A stretch of 64,000 nt of DNA. Origin: Stenotrophomonas maltophilia. Lineage in GTDB: Bacteria > Pseudomonadota > Gammaproteobacteria > Xanthomonadales > Xanthomonadaceae. Positions 32,550 to 40,955 of the stretch are shown here, in pieces. The first letter of the stretch is position 1; each line of letters opens with the position of its first letter. The notes under the pieces are model-generated. The model was not told the DNA's origin. It ran no database searches and worked only from the letters and a program-made list of their open reading frames with translations. The position numbers and the translations under genes were made by a program. The stretch lies in contig NZ_CP037858.1 of assembly GCF_006974125.1 (NCBI RefSeq), positions 1,426,001-1,490,000 of the forward strand, written 5' to 3'.

Positions 32550-33910
32550 GTCGTCTGGTCGTGGTTTCAAACCGCGTGGCCGTGCCGGGCGAGAACCGCG
32601 CCGGTGGCCTGGCGGTGGGCCTGCTGGCCGCGTTGAAGGAACGTGGCGGCATGTGGTTCGGCTGGAGCGGCAAGAGCGTGCGCGACGGCAGCGGCACGCT
32701 GCACACACAGAAGGACGGCGACATCGAATTCGTCACCCTCGACCTGAGCAAGCGCGAAGTCGATGGTTACTACAACGGCTTCGCCAACCGCACTCTGTGG
32801 CCGCTGCTGCACTTCCGCCTGGACCTGGTCGACTACGACCGCGGCACCCGCGAGACCTACCACAAGGTCAACGCGCTGTTCGCCGACAAGCTCGCGCCGC
32901 TGCTGCGCGAGGACGACATCGTCTGGATCCACGACTACCACCTGATTCCACTCGGTGCGCTGCTGCGCGAACGGGGCATCGGCTGCCGCATCGGCTTCTT
33001 CCTGCACATCCCGATGCCATCGGCCGACCTGCTGCAGGCGATGCCCGACCACCTGCGGCTGTTCTCCGCGCTGTATGCCTATGACCTGGTCGGCTTCCAG
33101 ACCCAGCGCGACGCCGATCGCTTCCAGACCTACCTGCGCCTGTTTGGCGGTGGCCGCGTGCTCGACAATGGTGAACTGGAAGCGCCAGGTGGACGCCGCT
33201 TCCGCGCGGCGGCCTTCCCGATCGGCATCGACACCGAGCTGATCGCACGCCAGGCCGGCACCGCCGCCACCAAGGCCGCCGTAAAGAACCTGCGCAACAG
33301 CCTGCGGGACCGCCAGCTGGCGATCGGCGTGGACCGCCTGGACTATTCCAAGGGCCTGCCCGAACGCTTCCTTGGCTTCGAGCGCTATCTGGAGCGCCAT
33401 CCCGACCAGCGGGGTTCGCTGACCTACCTGCAGATCGCCCCGGTCTCGCGCGGTGATGTGACCGAGTACCGGCAACTGCGCAGCCAACTGGAACAGATCG
33501 CCGGCCACATCAACGGTGGCCACGCCGAGCCGGACTGGACACCGCTGCGCTACGTCAACCAGAACTTCACCCACGCCACCCTCACCGGCTTCTACCGGGC
33601 GGCGGCAGTGGGACTGGTGACCCCGCTGCGTGATGGCATGAACCTGGTGGCCAAGGAATACGTGGCCTCGCAGGACCCGGAAGATCCCGGCGTCTTGGTG
33701 TTGTCGCTGCTGGCCGGCGCCGCCGACGAACTGAAGCAGGCGCTGCTGGTGAACCCGCACGATCTGGACGGCGTGGCCGATGCCATCGCCACGGCCGCGA
33801 CGATGTCGCTGCGCAGGCGCAAGGAACGCTGGCACGCGATGATGGGGCACCTGCGCACCTACGACATCAACCACTGGCGGCGCAGCTATCTGGACGCTTT
33901 GGAAGGCTGA
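32546..33910 (+). CDS. otsA: Trehalose-6-phosphate synthase
   Basis: GT20 glycosyltransferase that joins UDP-glucose and glucose-6-phosphate into trehalose-6-phosphate. 454 residues. Conserved blocks: SRLVVVSNRVAVPGENRAGG at the N-terminus (the GG loop binds the donor), WFGWSGKS, DIVWIHDYHLIPLG near 125, RIGFFLHIPMP near 149, VDRLDYSKGLPERF near 265 and LRDGMNLVAKEYVA near 362. The start is GTG (32546-32548) with a strong AGGAGG site 5 bases upstream, and it overlaps the GH15 stop codon (GTGA), showing translational coupling. A GGGGACGGAGG palindrome follows its stop codon after two bases and should terminate the operon. Confidence 0.95.
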   Translation: MSRLVVVSNRVAVPGENRAGGLAVGLLAALKERGGMWFGWSGKSVRDGSGTLHTQKDGDIEFVTLDLSKREVDGYYNGFANRTLWPLLHFRLDLVDYDRGTRETYHKVNALFADKLAPLLREDDIVWIHDYHLIPLGALLRERGIGCRIGFFLHIPMPSADLLQAMPDHLRLFSALYAYDLVGFQTQRDADRFQTYLRLFGGGRVLDNGELEAPGGRRFRAAAFPIGIDTELIARQAGTAATKAAVKNLRNSLRDRQLAIGVDRLDYSKGLPERFLGFERYLERHPDQRGSLTYLQIAPVSRGDVTEYRQLRSQLEQIAGHINGGHAEPDWTPLRYVNQNFTHATLTGFYRAAAVGLVTPLRDGMNLVAKEYVASQDPEDPGVLVLSLLAGAADELKQALLVNPHDLDGVADAIATAATMSLRRRKERWHAMMGHLRTYDINHWRRSYLDALEG

Positions 33911-33912
33911 GG

Positions 33913-33978
33913 AAAAAGGGGACGGAGGGGATTAAGTCGTTTGTGCACAAGCGACTTAATCCCCTCCGTCCCCTTTTT
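33913..33978. terminator. Long palindrome, GGGGACGGAGG family, copy 3
   Basis: 27-base arms at 33913-33939 and 33952-33978 pair perfectly and continue into a short stem around TGCA. It has an A-run on one side and a T-run on the other. It fills the gap between convergent otsA and the DUF393 gene. Confidence 0.85.
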
Positions 33979-33981
33979 TCT

Positions 33982-34419
33982 TCAATCCAGGAATCGCGCG
34001 GCCTGCTCCGGTGCGGGCAGGTAACAGGCATCATGCCGCCCGAACCAGCGGTAGCGGTTACGCGCCAGCACGCGATACGCCGCGTCCCGCCAGCTGCGCG
34101 GCAGCACGCGCAGCACGCCGCTCAGGCGCCAGGCACCGCCCAGCCCCGCCAGTACGCGCAGGATCGCATCGGTATCGGTCCACGCGCCCTGTGCGTCCAG
34201 CAGCAGGAACGACGCCGGGTCCTGCGGATCCAGCCCGTGCGCGCGCAGCAGCGCGCCGCCCTGTGTGCCCTGCATTGCGGCGAAGCGGTAGCGCCCCTTG
34301 CGGTCGAAACGCAGCAGGAAGCGCACCCATCGATTGCACAGCGCGCACACGCCATCGAACACGATCACTGCGCGGCCGGTCTCGGTGACAACCTCACTGC
34401 GGTTCGAGCCAGCCTTCAT
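33982..34419 (-). CDS. DUF393 (DCC family) thiol oxidoreductase-like protein
   Basis: 145 residues. It has the family-naming motif near the N-terminus, FDGVCALCNRWVRFLLRFD (residues 21-39), with the CxxC pair. RYRFAAMQGTQG, SFLLLDAQGAW and YRVLARNRYRWFGRHDACYLP follow. DCC proteins are predicted thiol-disulfide oxidoreductases of unknown physiological substrate. The ATG at 34417-34419 lies inside the end of the DUF4166 gene (26-base overlap), so it is the last gene of a tightly packed leftward run rluD, pgeF, DUF4166, DUF393. Confidence 0.88.
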   Translation of the reverse strand: MKAGSNRSEVVTETGRAVIVFDGVCALCNRWVRFLLRFDRKGRYRFAAMQGTQGGALLRAHGLDPQDPASFLLLDAQGAWTDTDAILRVLAGLGGAWRLSGVLRVLPRSWRDAAYRVLARNRYRWFGRHDACYLPAPEQAARFLD

Positions 34420-34900
34420 AGCGGATCAGGGCTCCGGCCCAGGGCAAGGTCACATCGACCAGGAAAGTGTAACGCTGTCCCTGCCAGGCTTCGCGGCAAC
34501 GCACACCGCCAAACCAGCGCGTCGGCAGCGGCAGCAACCCGAACGCCCAGACCCGCCGCACCGACCAGTCGATGCCGCCGTCGCGGGCCTGCAGGTCGAA
34601 CGCGAAACGCACCGCACCCAGCTGCTCGTGCAGATGCCCTTCGTGCTCCCACAACCGCGACGCCATCGGCCAGCGTCCGAAGCGTCGCGCCCATTGTTCG
34701 CCCTGCCCGTGCGCGCTGAACGCTACCTCGGTCGGCAGCGCGTCGCCGCTCTTCGGCAACCGTGCCACTGCGGCCAGCAGCGGCACCAGCCAATGCCGTC
34801 CCCGCACAATCCGCGCCTGCCCTGCATAACGGCAGGGCAACGGCGCGGCATGCAGCGCCTGCACCGGGGCGGCCAGGGTGGCGAAGGCCGGCCCCAGCAC
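34394..34900 (-). CDS. DUF4166 protein
   Basis: 168 residues from the GTG at 34898-34900. DUF4166 features: LGPAFATLAAPVQALHA at the start, ARRFGRWPMASRLWEHEG near 70, FALRAFDLQ-like VRFAFDLQARDGGIDWSVRRVW near 97 and a C-terminal hydrophobic strand. Function unknown. The start is uncertain: codons just upstream encode PLFARV in the same frame, which would lengthen the first helix. A CTG at 34922-34924 overlapping the pgeF stop codon would be a natural coupled start. The gene overlaps DUF393 by 26 bases and begins 20 bases after pgeF. Confidence 0.75.
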   Translation of the reverse strand: MLGPAFATLAAPVQALHAAPLPCRYAGQARIVRGRHWLVPLLAAVARLPKSGDALPTEVAFSAHGQGEQWARRFGRWPMASRLWEHEGHLHEQLGAVRFAFDLQARDGGIDWSVRRVWAFGLLPLPTRWFGGVRCREAWQGQRYTFLVDVTLPWAGALIRYEGWLEPQ

Positions 34901-34920
34901 CCGTGCGAACAGGGGCGTCC

Positions 34921-35691
34921 TCAGGGTGCGATCCAGGCCAGCGTCGCCATGCGCCCGGTGCGACGATCGCGCCGGTGCGAGTACAGGTCCGGATCGGCCA
35001 TGGTCGAGACCGTGCCGCCGTATACCTGCGCCGGGTCCATGCCCGCGGCCTGCAGGCGCTGCCGCGCCAGCGCGAACAGATCCACCTTCCAGTGCCCGGC
35101 GCGGGTCGCCACGAAGGCCACCCCGGCAGCCGGATCGTGTCCGACGAAGGCGTGGTAGACCTCTTCACCGATCTCGTAATCGGCCGGCCCGGCAGCCGGC
35201 CCCAGCCATGCGCGCAACTGCCCGGGCGTCGTCTGCATGGCGGCCACGGTGGCCTCCAGCATGCCGTCGGCCAGGCCACGCCAGCCGGCATGCGCCGCGC
35301 CCACTTCGCTGCCATCGGCGGCGGCGAACACCACCGGCAGGCAGTCGGCGGTCAGGATCGCCAGCACCACGCCGGGCACCGAGGTCACCGCGGCGTCGGC
35401 CACCGGCTCGGCGGCACCCGGCACCGGCGGCGCGTTGAAGCGCAGCACGGTGCTGCTGTGTACCTGGCGCAGCCAGTGCGGTGCCGAGGGCAACGCCAGC
35501 CCCTGCTGCAGCAGCTGGCGGTTGTGCTCGACGTTGGCCGGGGCATCACCATCGGCCGCGTGCCGGTTGCCCAGGTTGAACTGCGCGAACGGCGCCGGCG
35601 AGATGCCCGCGCCATGCCGGCGCGTAATCAGCGCATGAACGCCGGCAGGCGCCGGCCAATCGGCCCAGAGCAGCGGCAGCGCGGCGTCCAT
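34921..35691 (-). CDS. pgeF: YfiH/PgeF laccase-domain protein
   Basis: 256 residues of the multicopper-like Cu-oxidase/YfiH family. The E. coli and other members are reported to act on peptidoglycan precursors with wrong amino acids or on purine nucleosides. Motifs: LITRRHGAGISPAPFAQFNL at the N-terminus, HWLRQVHSSTV near 72, the metal-site LTADCLPVVF near 113 and GAAHAGWRG near 132, and the C-terminal YSHRRDRRTGRMATLAWI. The start ATG shares one base with the rluD stop codon (TAATG), so they are translationally coupled. In enterobacteria rluD-pgeF is also a pair, followed by clpB, which here lies elsewhere. Confidence 0.92.
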   Translation of the reverse strand: MDAALPLLWADWPAPAGVHALITRRHGAGISPAPFAQFNLGNRHAADGDAPANVEHNRQLLQQGLALPSAPHWLRQVHSSTVLRFNAPPVPGAAEPVADAAVTSVPGVVLAILTADCLPVVFAAADGSEVGAAHAGWRGLADGMLEATVAAMQTTPGQLRAWLGPAAGPADYEIGEEVYHAFVGHDPAAGVAFVATRAGHWKVDLFALARQRLQAAGMDPAQVYGGTVSTMADPDLYSHRRDRRTGRMATLAWIAP

Positions 35692-36680
35692 TACCAGCGG
35701 TCCCGCTCGCGCGCAGCGAAGGCTTCGCTGTCTTCGCGCAGCACCTTCATCAGGTGCAGCATGTCCTCCGGCACCGGCGCGGTGTTGCGCACCGGCTCAC
35801 CGGTGATCGGGTGCGTGAACTCCAGGGTCTCGGCATGCAGGGCCTGGCGCTTGAAGCCACGCAGCGCGGCCACCAGCTCATCGCTGGCACCCTTGGGAAG
35901 CTTCAGCGCACCGCCGTACAGCGGGTCACCGATGATCGGATGGCGCACATGCGCCATGTGCACGCGGATCTGGTGGGTGCGCCCGGTTTCCAGGCGGCAC
36001 TCCAGCGCGGTGTGCGCACGGAAGCGCTCGCGCAGTCGGTAATGGGTGATCGCCTCCTTGCCGTCCTCGCGCACCGCCATCTTCAGGCGGTCGCGCGGAT
36101 GGCGGTCGATCGGGGCATCGGCGGTACCGCCGGCCACCAGCGCGCCCATCACGATGGCCAGGTACTGGCGGTGCACGTCGCGCGCGGCCAGCTGCTCGAC
36201 CAGCGCGGTCTGCGCTTCCAGGGTCTTGGCCACCACCATCACGCCGCTGGTGTCCTTGTCCAGGCGGTGCACGATGCCCGCGCGCGGCAGCACCGCCACC
36301 GACGGATCGCGGAACAGCAGGGCATTGACCAGGGTGCCGCTGTGGTTGCCCGCGCCCGGGTGCACCACCAGGCCGACCGGCTTGTTGATCACCAGCAGGT
36401 GCTCGTCCTCGAACAGCACGTCCAGCGGGATGTCCTCCGGCTGGGCATCGGTCTGGGTTTCCAGCACCACGTTGAGGGTCACCACCTCGCCGCCGCGCAG
36501 CGGATCGCGCGGGCGCACCTGGGCGCCGTCCAGCAGGACCTCACCGGCCTTGATCCACTCGGTCAGGCGCGACCGCGAGTATTCGGGGAACATTTCGGCC
36601 ACCACGGCGTCGAAACGGCGGCCGGCAGCGGTGTCGGGGACGATGGCCTGGCGGGCCGATTCAGAGGGTTGTTCAGACAT
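35691..36680 (-). CDS. rluD: 23S rRNA pseudouridine synthase RluD
   Basis: Makes pseudouridines in helix 69 of 23S rRNA (1911, 1915, 1917 in E. coli), a step in ribosome assembly. 329 residues. N-terminal S4 domain (about 12-75, with [20 protein letters not shown]) and catalytic domain with [16 protein letters not shown] near 100 and the catalytic Asp in [18 protein letters not shown] near 138. The end has [20 protein letters not shown]. The ATG at 36678-36680 begins [11 protein letters not shown]; an ATG four codons upstream is less likely. It is divergent from bamD, as in many gammaproteobacteria, and is first in the four-gene leftward run. Confidence 0.95.
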   Translation of the reverse strand: MSEQPSESARQAIVPDTAAGRRFDAVVAEMFPEYSRSRLTEWIKAGEVLLDGAQVRPRDPLRGGEVVTLNVVLETQTDAQPEDIPLDVLFEDEHLLVINKPVGLVVHPGAGNHSGTLVNALLFRDPSVAVLPRAGIVHRLDKDTSGVMVVAKTLEAQTALVEQLAARDVHRQYLAIVMGALVAGGTADAPIDRHPRDRLKMAVREDGKEAITHYRLRERFRAHTALECRLETGRTHQIRVHMAHVRHPIIGDPLYGGALKLPKGASDELVAALRGFKRQALHAETLEFTHPITGEPVRNTAPVPEDMLHLMKVLREDSEAFAARERDRW

Positions 36681-36793
36681 GGCAGGGGGCATTCTTTGAA
36701 ATTTTGGGGTCCCGGCGGCCGGTTTCAGTCGCTGGACAGGACACTAGGCTATCATCGACCCTTCGTATTCCAGCCGCGTCCCGCCTCGACCTC

Positions 36794-37681
36794 ATGATCC
36801 GACGCTCCTCCATGCTCTCCGCGCCCGTCCGCCTCACCGCCCTGCTGCTGGTGCTGGTCATCGCCGCCACCGGCTGCCACCGTGGCGCCAAGAAGGGCGA
36901 TCGCCCCGATGAAGGGACGCCGGTCGAACAGTTGTACGAGAAGAGCCACAAGCTGATGCAGGGTGGCAACTGGAGCGGGGCTGAAACCAGCTTCCGCCGC
37001 CTCGTGGCCCAGTATCCGTACGGCCCGTATACCGAACAGGCGATGATCGAAACCGCCTACGCGCAGTACAAGGCCGGCAAGCACGACGATGCGGTGTCCA
37101 GCATCGACCGCTTCATCCGTACCTACCCGACCCACCGCAACATCGCGTACCTGTACTACCTGCGCGGCCTGGCCAACTCCAACCGCAGTACGGTTTTCCT
37201 GCGCCGCGTATGGTCGTTGGACGCCAGCCGCCGCGACCTGTCCACGCCGCACCAGGCGTATTCGGACTTCAACATCGTGGTCGACCGCTACCCGAACAGC
37301 CGCTACGCCGCAGATGCGCGCCAGCGCATGCTGGAGCTGCGTGACGTGTTCGCCCAGCATGAGCTGGACAACGCCCTGTACTACATGCGCCGCGGCGCCT
37401 GGGTCTCGGCCGCCGGCCGCGCCAACTACCTGCTGGAAACCTATCCGCAGAGCGCGTTCCAGTACGACGCCGTCGCCGTCCTGGCCGATTCCTACACCCA
37501 CCTGGGCAACAAGACCCTGGCCGACGACGCCCGCCGCGTCCTGCAGCTGAACCAGCCGGACCACCCGTGGCTGGAAGGCAAGTGGCCGAAGTACCCGTGG
37601 ATGATCCGCAAGCTGAACCCGTTCGCTGGTGAAAAGTCCGCCAGCACCGGCCAGCGCAACGCGCGACTGGAAAAGAAATAA
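36794..37681 (+). CDS. bamD: Outer-membrane assembly lipoprotein BamD
   Basis: Essential subunit of the BAM complex that inserts beta-barrel proteins into the outer membrane. 295 residues. The lipoprotein signal ends IAATGC (Cys28). Five TPR-like helical repeats follow, with EQLYEKSHKLMQGGNWSGAE, YPYGPYTEQAMIETAYAQYKAGK, YLYYLRGLA, YPNSRYAADARQRM and ELDNALYYMRRGAWVSAAGR. The ATG at 36794 is used; the ATG at 36812 would also give a good lipoprotein signal. It is divergent from rluD across a 113-base gap and followed by a clear terminator. Confidence 0.95.
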   Translation: MIRRSSMLSAPVRLTALLLVLVIAATGCHRGAKKGDRPDEGTPVEQLYEKSHKLMQGGNWSGAETSFRRLVAQYPYGPYTEQAMIETAYAQYKAGKHDDAVSSIDRFIRTYPTHRNIAYLYYLRGLANSNRSTVFLRRVWSLDASRRDLSTPHQAYSDFNIVVDRYPNSRYAADARQRMLELRDVFAQHELDNALYYMRRGAWVSAAGRANYLLETYPQSAFQYDAVAVLADSYTHLGNKTLADDARRVLQLNQPDHPWLEGKWPKYPWMIRKLNPFAGEKSASTGQRNARLEKK

Positions 37682-37684
37682 GAG

Positions 37685-37710
37685 AGGGCCCCGAAAGGGG
37701 CCCTTTCCTT
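37685..37710 (+). terminator. Intrinsic terminator of bamD
   Basis: AGGGCCCC-GAAA-GGGGCCCT (37685-37704) followed by TTCCTT; it starts 3 bases after the bamD stop codon. The GNRA-type tetraloop and T-rich tail make it the most classical terminator in the window. Confidence 0.85.
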
Positions 37711-37714
37711 GTTG

Positions 37715-37737
37715 GCAGATCCACGCCATGCGTGGAT
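37715..37737 (+). repeat. SMAG element with GCAG header
   Basis: GCAG instead of GTAG, then ATCCACGC-CAT-GCGTGGAT. It lies just after the bamD terminator. Confidence 0.75.
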
Positions 37738-37876
37738 GGTTCGCGCGCCCAAGGCAGCCGCGCACTGGCGCTAGGAATACTACGAATTCCCTGCCGTTGC
37801 GATGCCGTTCCCAGACCGCACGGGCAACGCCCTCCACACTCCGGCGCACGGCCATTTCCGCCTGTCTGGAGTCCAC

Positions 37877-39067
37877 ATGTCCCCATCCGTTTCCCGCGCC
37901 CGCCCGTTGCTGGCCGCCTTCGCCAGTGCCCTGCTGGGCCTGTCCACCGCCGCCCAGGCCGCAGAGCCGGGGGAGCTGATCACCGCAGCGCCCTATCGTG
38001 CCGCCTGGGTGCCGTCAAAGGCCTCCCAGGCGTATCTGCTCAGCTACCGCACTCCCGATCATCACGGCCGACTGGCGCAGGGCACCGGCCTGCTGTACCT
38101 GCCTGCAGGCACGGCACCGACGGGCGGCTGGCCGGTCGTTTCCTGGGCGCATGGCACCCAGGGCATCGCCGATCACTGCGCCCCTTCCCATTCTGGCCCG
38201 ACCCACGCCGAACGCGATGGGCGCTTCCTGGACACCTTCCTCGCCCAGGGCTATGCCGTCGCCGCGGCCGACTACCAGGGCCTGGGCAGCCCAGGCAGCC
38301 ACGCCTACCTTCATGTGCGCACCGCCGCACGCAACAGCATCGACATGGTCAAGGCCAGCCACCAGTTCCTGGGCGGTCGTCTTTCACCTCGCTGGGTCTC
38401 GGTAGGCTACTCGCAGGGTGGTGCCGCGGCGCTCAGCGCCGGCCACCAGGCTGCCACCTATTCCGGCCCCGGCCTGCAGTACAAGGGCAGCTTCACTGCA
38501 GGCACGCCCACGGCCGTGGAGATGACCGCACTGGTGATGCGCCCCGACAGCCGCACCGCCAACCCGGGCGCGGTCAATGCCTACCATGCCTATCTGCTTG
38601 ATGGATTGCTGCAGGTGGCACCGCAGATCGACCGCGTGCTGAGCGCACAGGGGCGTGCACGCATCGCCCTGGCCCGACAGCACTGCCTGACCGACCTGGC
38701 GGCGCAGCTGGAGGGTGCGGTCACCGGCGAGATGTTCAGCGCGCCGTTGACCTCGGTACCGGGCATCTGGGCGCTGTTGCACGACTACCTTGGCGTGCCA
38801 CGCCAGGGGTTCACCCAACCGCTGATGCTGGCCCACGGCACCCGCGACCAGGATGTGCCCTATCTGACCACCCTGCTGTACGCCGCCGGCCTCGCACTGC
38901 GCGGCGAACCGGTAGCGTTCCGCCAGTACCCGGTTGACCACCGTGGCACGCTGGATGCGGCGGCGGCGGATGGCCTGGCGTTTGTGCGAGCCCGGCTGGG
39001 GGACAGCCAGTTCGACGAAGCCACCGAAACCGCCACACTCGAACAGCTGATGGGCGACGTCCCGTAG
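37877..39067 (+). CDS. Secreted lipase-like alpha/beta hydrolase
   Basis: 396 residues. A signal peptide covers 1-29 (ends AAQAAE). The alpha/beta-hydrolase fold follows, with an oxyanion-type segment VVSWAHGTQGIADHCAPS near 87-104. The nucleophile is in GYSQGG (Ser179). An Asp appears in LAHGTRDQDVPY and a His in VDHRGTLDAA near the end, as a complete triad. The order matches the secretory lipase (LIP) family known from fungi and from Actinobacteria and Xanthomonadaceae. It probably cleaves esters or lipids outside the cytoplasm. The ATG at 37877 has GGAG six bases upstream. Its stop codon TAG (39065-39067) lies within a degenerate SMAG header. Confidence 0.85.
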   Translation: MSPSVSRARPLLAAFASALLGLSTAAQAAEPGELITAAPYRAAWVPSKASQAYLLSYRTPDHHGRLAQGTGLLYLPAGTAPTGGWPVVSWAHGTQGIADHCAPSHSGPTHAERDGRFLDTFLAQGYAVAAADYQGLGSPGSHAYLHVRTAARNSIDMVKASHQFLGGRLSPRWVSVGYSQGGAAALSAGHQAATYSGPGLQYKGSFTAGTPTAVEMTALVMRPDSRTANPGAVNAYHAYLLDGLLQVAPQIDRVLSAQGRARIALARQHCLTDLAAQLEGAVTGEMFSAPLTSVPGIWALLHDYLGVPRQGFTQPLMLAHGTRDQDVPYLTTLLYAAGLALRGEPVAFRQYPVDHRGTLDAAAADGLAFVRARLGDSQFDEATETATLEQLMGDVP

Positions 39068-39125
39068 AACCACGCCATGCGGGGATGCACGCTACGTCGG
39101 GTTGCCGGCCAGCGGCCGGCACTAC
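39064..39125. repeat. SMAG pair at the end of the lipase gene
   Basis: A degenerate plus-strand copy GTAG-AACCACGCCATGCGGGGAT (39064-39086), whose TAG is the lipase stop codon. An intact inverted TGCCGGCC-AGC-GGCCGGCA with CTAC follows (39103-39125). The pair fills the gap to the convergent nadE. Confidence 0.75.
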
Positions 39126-39140
39126 CCGCCAACCGCTGCC

Positions 39141-40775
39141 TCAGCCCTTGTAGCCGTTGCTGATCGGGTAGCGACGTTCGCGGCCGAATGCCCGGCGCGA
39201 CACCTTCGGGCCGGGCGCGGCCTGGTGCCGCTTCCATTCGCTGATGCGCACCAGGTGCAGCACGCGGTCAACCACGGCCGCGTCGTAACCGGCGGCAACG
39301 ATCTCCGTGCGCGACTGCTCCTGGTCGATGTAGCGGTACAGGATGCCGTCAAGCACGTCGTAGGCCGGCAGCGAGTCCTGGTCCAGCTGGTTCTCGCGCA
39401 GTTCGGCCGACGGCGGGCGGCTGATCACCGCCGGCGGGATCACCGGCGCCCCGCCCACGGTGTTGCGCCACTTGGACAGCCCGAACACCTCGGTCTTGTA
39501 CAGGTCCTTCAACGGCGCATAGCCACCACACATGTCGCCGTAGATGGTGGCGTAGCCCACCGCGTACTCGCTCTTGTTGCCGGTGGTCAGCAACAGGCCG
39601 CCGAACTTGTTGGCCAGTGCCATCAGGATCACGCCACGGCTGCGCGACTGCAGGTTCTCCTCGGTCACGTCCGGGGTGGTGCCCTCGAATATCGGTGCCA
39701 GCGATTCCATCAGGCCCTTGAACGCCGGCTCGATCGAGACCGCCTCCAGCTTCACGCCCAGTGCCTGGCATTGCTCGGCGGCCAGGTCGTTGGACAGGCC
39801 TGCGGTGTAGCGCGACGGCAGGCGCACCGCGGTGACGTTCTCGGCGCCCATCGCGTCCACCGCCATGGCCAGTACCAGCGCCGAATCGATGCCACCGGAG
39901 AGGCCCAGCCACACCTTCCTGAAGCCGTTCTTGCGGCAGTAGTCCTGGATGCCACGGGTGACAGCGCGCCATGCCAGCGCGTCCATGCTCTCGTCGCCAT
40001 CGTCCATCCACACGTGCGGCATGAAGCGGCGGGTTTCACCGTCGTACTCCACCACCAGCCACTGGTCGACGAAGGCGGCAGCAGCCGGGTGCACGGTACC
40101 GTCACCATCGGCCACCACCGAGGCGCCATCGAACACCAGCGCATCCTGGCCACCGACCACGTTGAGGTAGGCGATCGCCGCCCCACTCTCACGGGTGCGT
40201 GCAGCCAGCACCGCATCGCGCTGGGCATGCTTGCCCCGCTCGTACGGCGACGCATTCGGCACCACCACCAGCTGCGCGCCGGCGCGCACCGTGTCGGCCA
40301 GCGGCTCGGCGAACCACAGGTCCTCGCAGATCAGCAGGCCAACCGGCACGCCATTGACCTCGAACACGCAGCTGCCGCCATCCGGATCGACATCGAAGTA
40401 GCGACGCTCGTCGAACACCGCGTAGTTGGGCAGCTCGCGCTTGCGGTAGGTCTGCTCCACCAGGCCATCGCGCAGCACGCTGGCGGCGTTGTAGACCACC
40501 GCGCCGGCCGCCTGCGGCCAGCCGACCACCGCGGTGATGCCGCGGCAGGCTGCGGCGATGCGCGTCATTGCCTGCTCGCACTCGTACAGGAAGCCCGGGC
40601 GCAGCAGCAGGTCTTCCGGCGGATAGCCGCTCACCGCCAGCTCGGGGAACATCACCAGCTCGGCGCCGTACTCATCGCGCGCCTGGCCGATCATCTCGAT
40701 GATGCGCTCGGTGTTGCCGGCGACATCGCCGACCGGGAAGTCGAACTGCGCCATCGCGATGCGGATCGAAGCCAT
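39141..40775 (-). CDS. nadE: Glutamine-dependent NAD+ synthetase
   Basis: Last step of NAD+ synthesis: amidation of nicotinic-acid adenine dinucleotide, with ammonia from glutamine. 544 residues, the long two-domain form. N-terminal nitrilase-type glutaminase (1-260) has the catalytic triad regions FPELAVSGYPPEDLLL (Glu), YRKRELPNYAVFDERRYF (Lys) and GLLICEDLWFAEP (Cys). The C-terminal synthetase (270-540) has the P-loop-like LGLSGGIDSALVLAMA, TGNKSEYAVGYATIYGDMCG and the C-terminal EWKRHQAAPGPKVS. The ATG at 40773-40775 begins MASIRIAMAQFDFPVGD, typical of the family. Convergent with the lipase gene. Confidence 0.95.
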   Translation of the reverse strand: MASIRIAMAQFDFPVGDVAGNTERIIEMIGQARDEYGAELVMFPELAVSGYPPEDLLLRPGFLYECEQAMTRIAAACRGITAVVGWPQAAGAVVYNAASVLRDGLVEQTYRKRELPNYAVFDERRYFDVDPDGGSCVFEVNGVPVGLLICEDLWFAEPLADTVRAGAQLVVVPNASPYERGKHAQRDAVLAARTRESGAAIAYLNVVGGQDALVFDGASVVADGDGTVHPAAAAFVDQWLVVEYDGETRRFMPHVWMDDGDESMDALAWRAVTRGIQDYCRKNGFRKVWLGLSGGIDSALVLAMAVDAMGAENVTAVRLPSRYTAGLSNDLAAEQCQALGVKLEAVSIEPAFKGLMESLAPIFEGTTPDVTEENLQSRSRGVILMALANKFGGLLLTTGNKSEYAVGYATIYGDMCGGYAPLKDLYKTEVFGLSKWRNTVGGAPVIPPAVISRPPSAELRENQLDQDSLPAYDVLDGILYRYIDQEQSRTEIVAAGYDAAVVDRVLHLVRISEWKRHQAAPGPKVSRRAFGRERRYPISNGYKG

Positions 40776-40817
40776 GGGGGTCCAGCCTGTGGTTGCAATG
40801 CGCCCATTGTAACGCCC

Positions 40818-40856
40818 GGGTCAGATCCCTTTTGCGAAGCAAAAGGGATCTGACCC
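40818..40856. terminator. Perfect palindrome, GGGTCAGATCCC family
   Basis: 18-base arms (40818-40835 and 40839-40856) pair perfectly around GAA. The stem starts GGGTCAGATCCCTTTTGC. It lies upstream of nadE and downstream of sucD. Same family as the palindrome at 62358-62398, which has a differing but compensated stem tip. Confidence 0.65.
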
Positions 40857-40868
40857 CATCCCACACGC

Positions 40869-40896
40869 AGAAAGGCCGCCCGGAGGCGGCCTTTCT
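40869..40896 (-). terminator. Probable terminator of sucCD
   Basis: AGAAAGGCCGCC-CGGA-GGCGGCCTTTCT, a 12-bp perfect stem 60 bases after the sucD stop codon. Together with the palindrome at 40818 and the SMAG copy at 40906-40928 it makes three successive stems after the operon. Confidence 0.65.
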
Positions 40897-40905
40897 GTTT
40901 CAAGC

Positions 40906-40928
40906 AGCCGGCCAGCGGCCGGCTCTAC
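40906..40928 (-). repeat. SMAG element
   Basis: AGCCGGCC-AGC-GGCCGGCT followed by CTAC, so GTAG on the minus strand. First structure downstream of sucD. Confidence 0.8.
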
Positions 40929-40955
40929 AGCATCGTCTGCCTGAGGCAGTCGATC

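Noticed and set aside
34416..35315. 299-codon minus-strand frame covering parts of pgeF and DUF4166
   Set aside because: It is out of frame with both conserved proteins and has no recognised motif.
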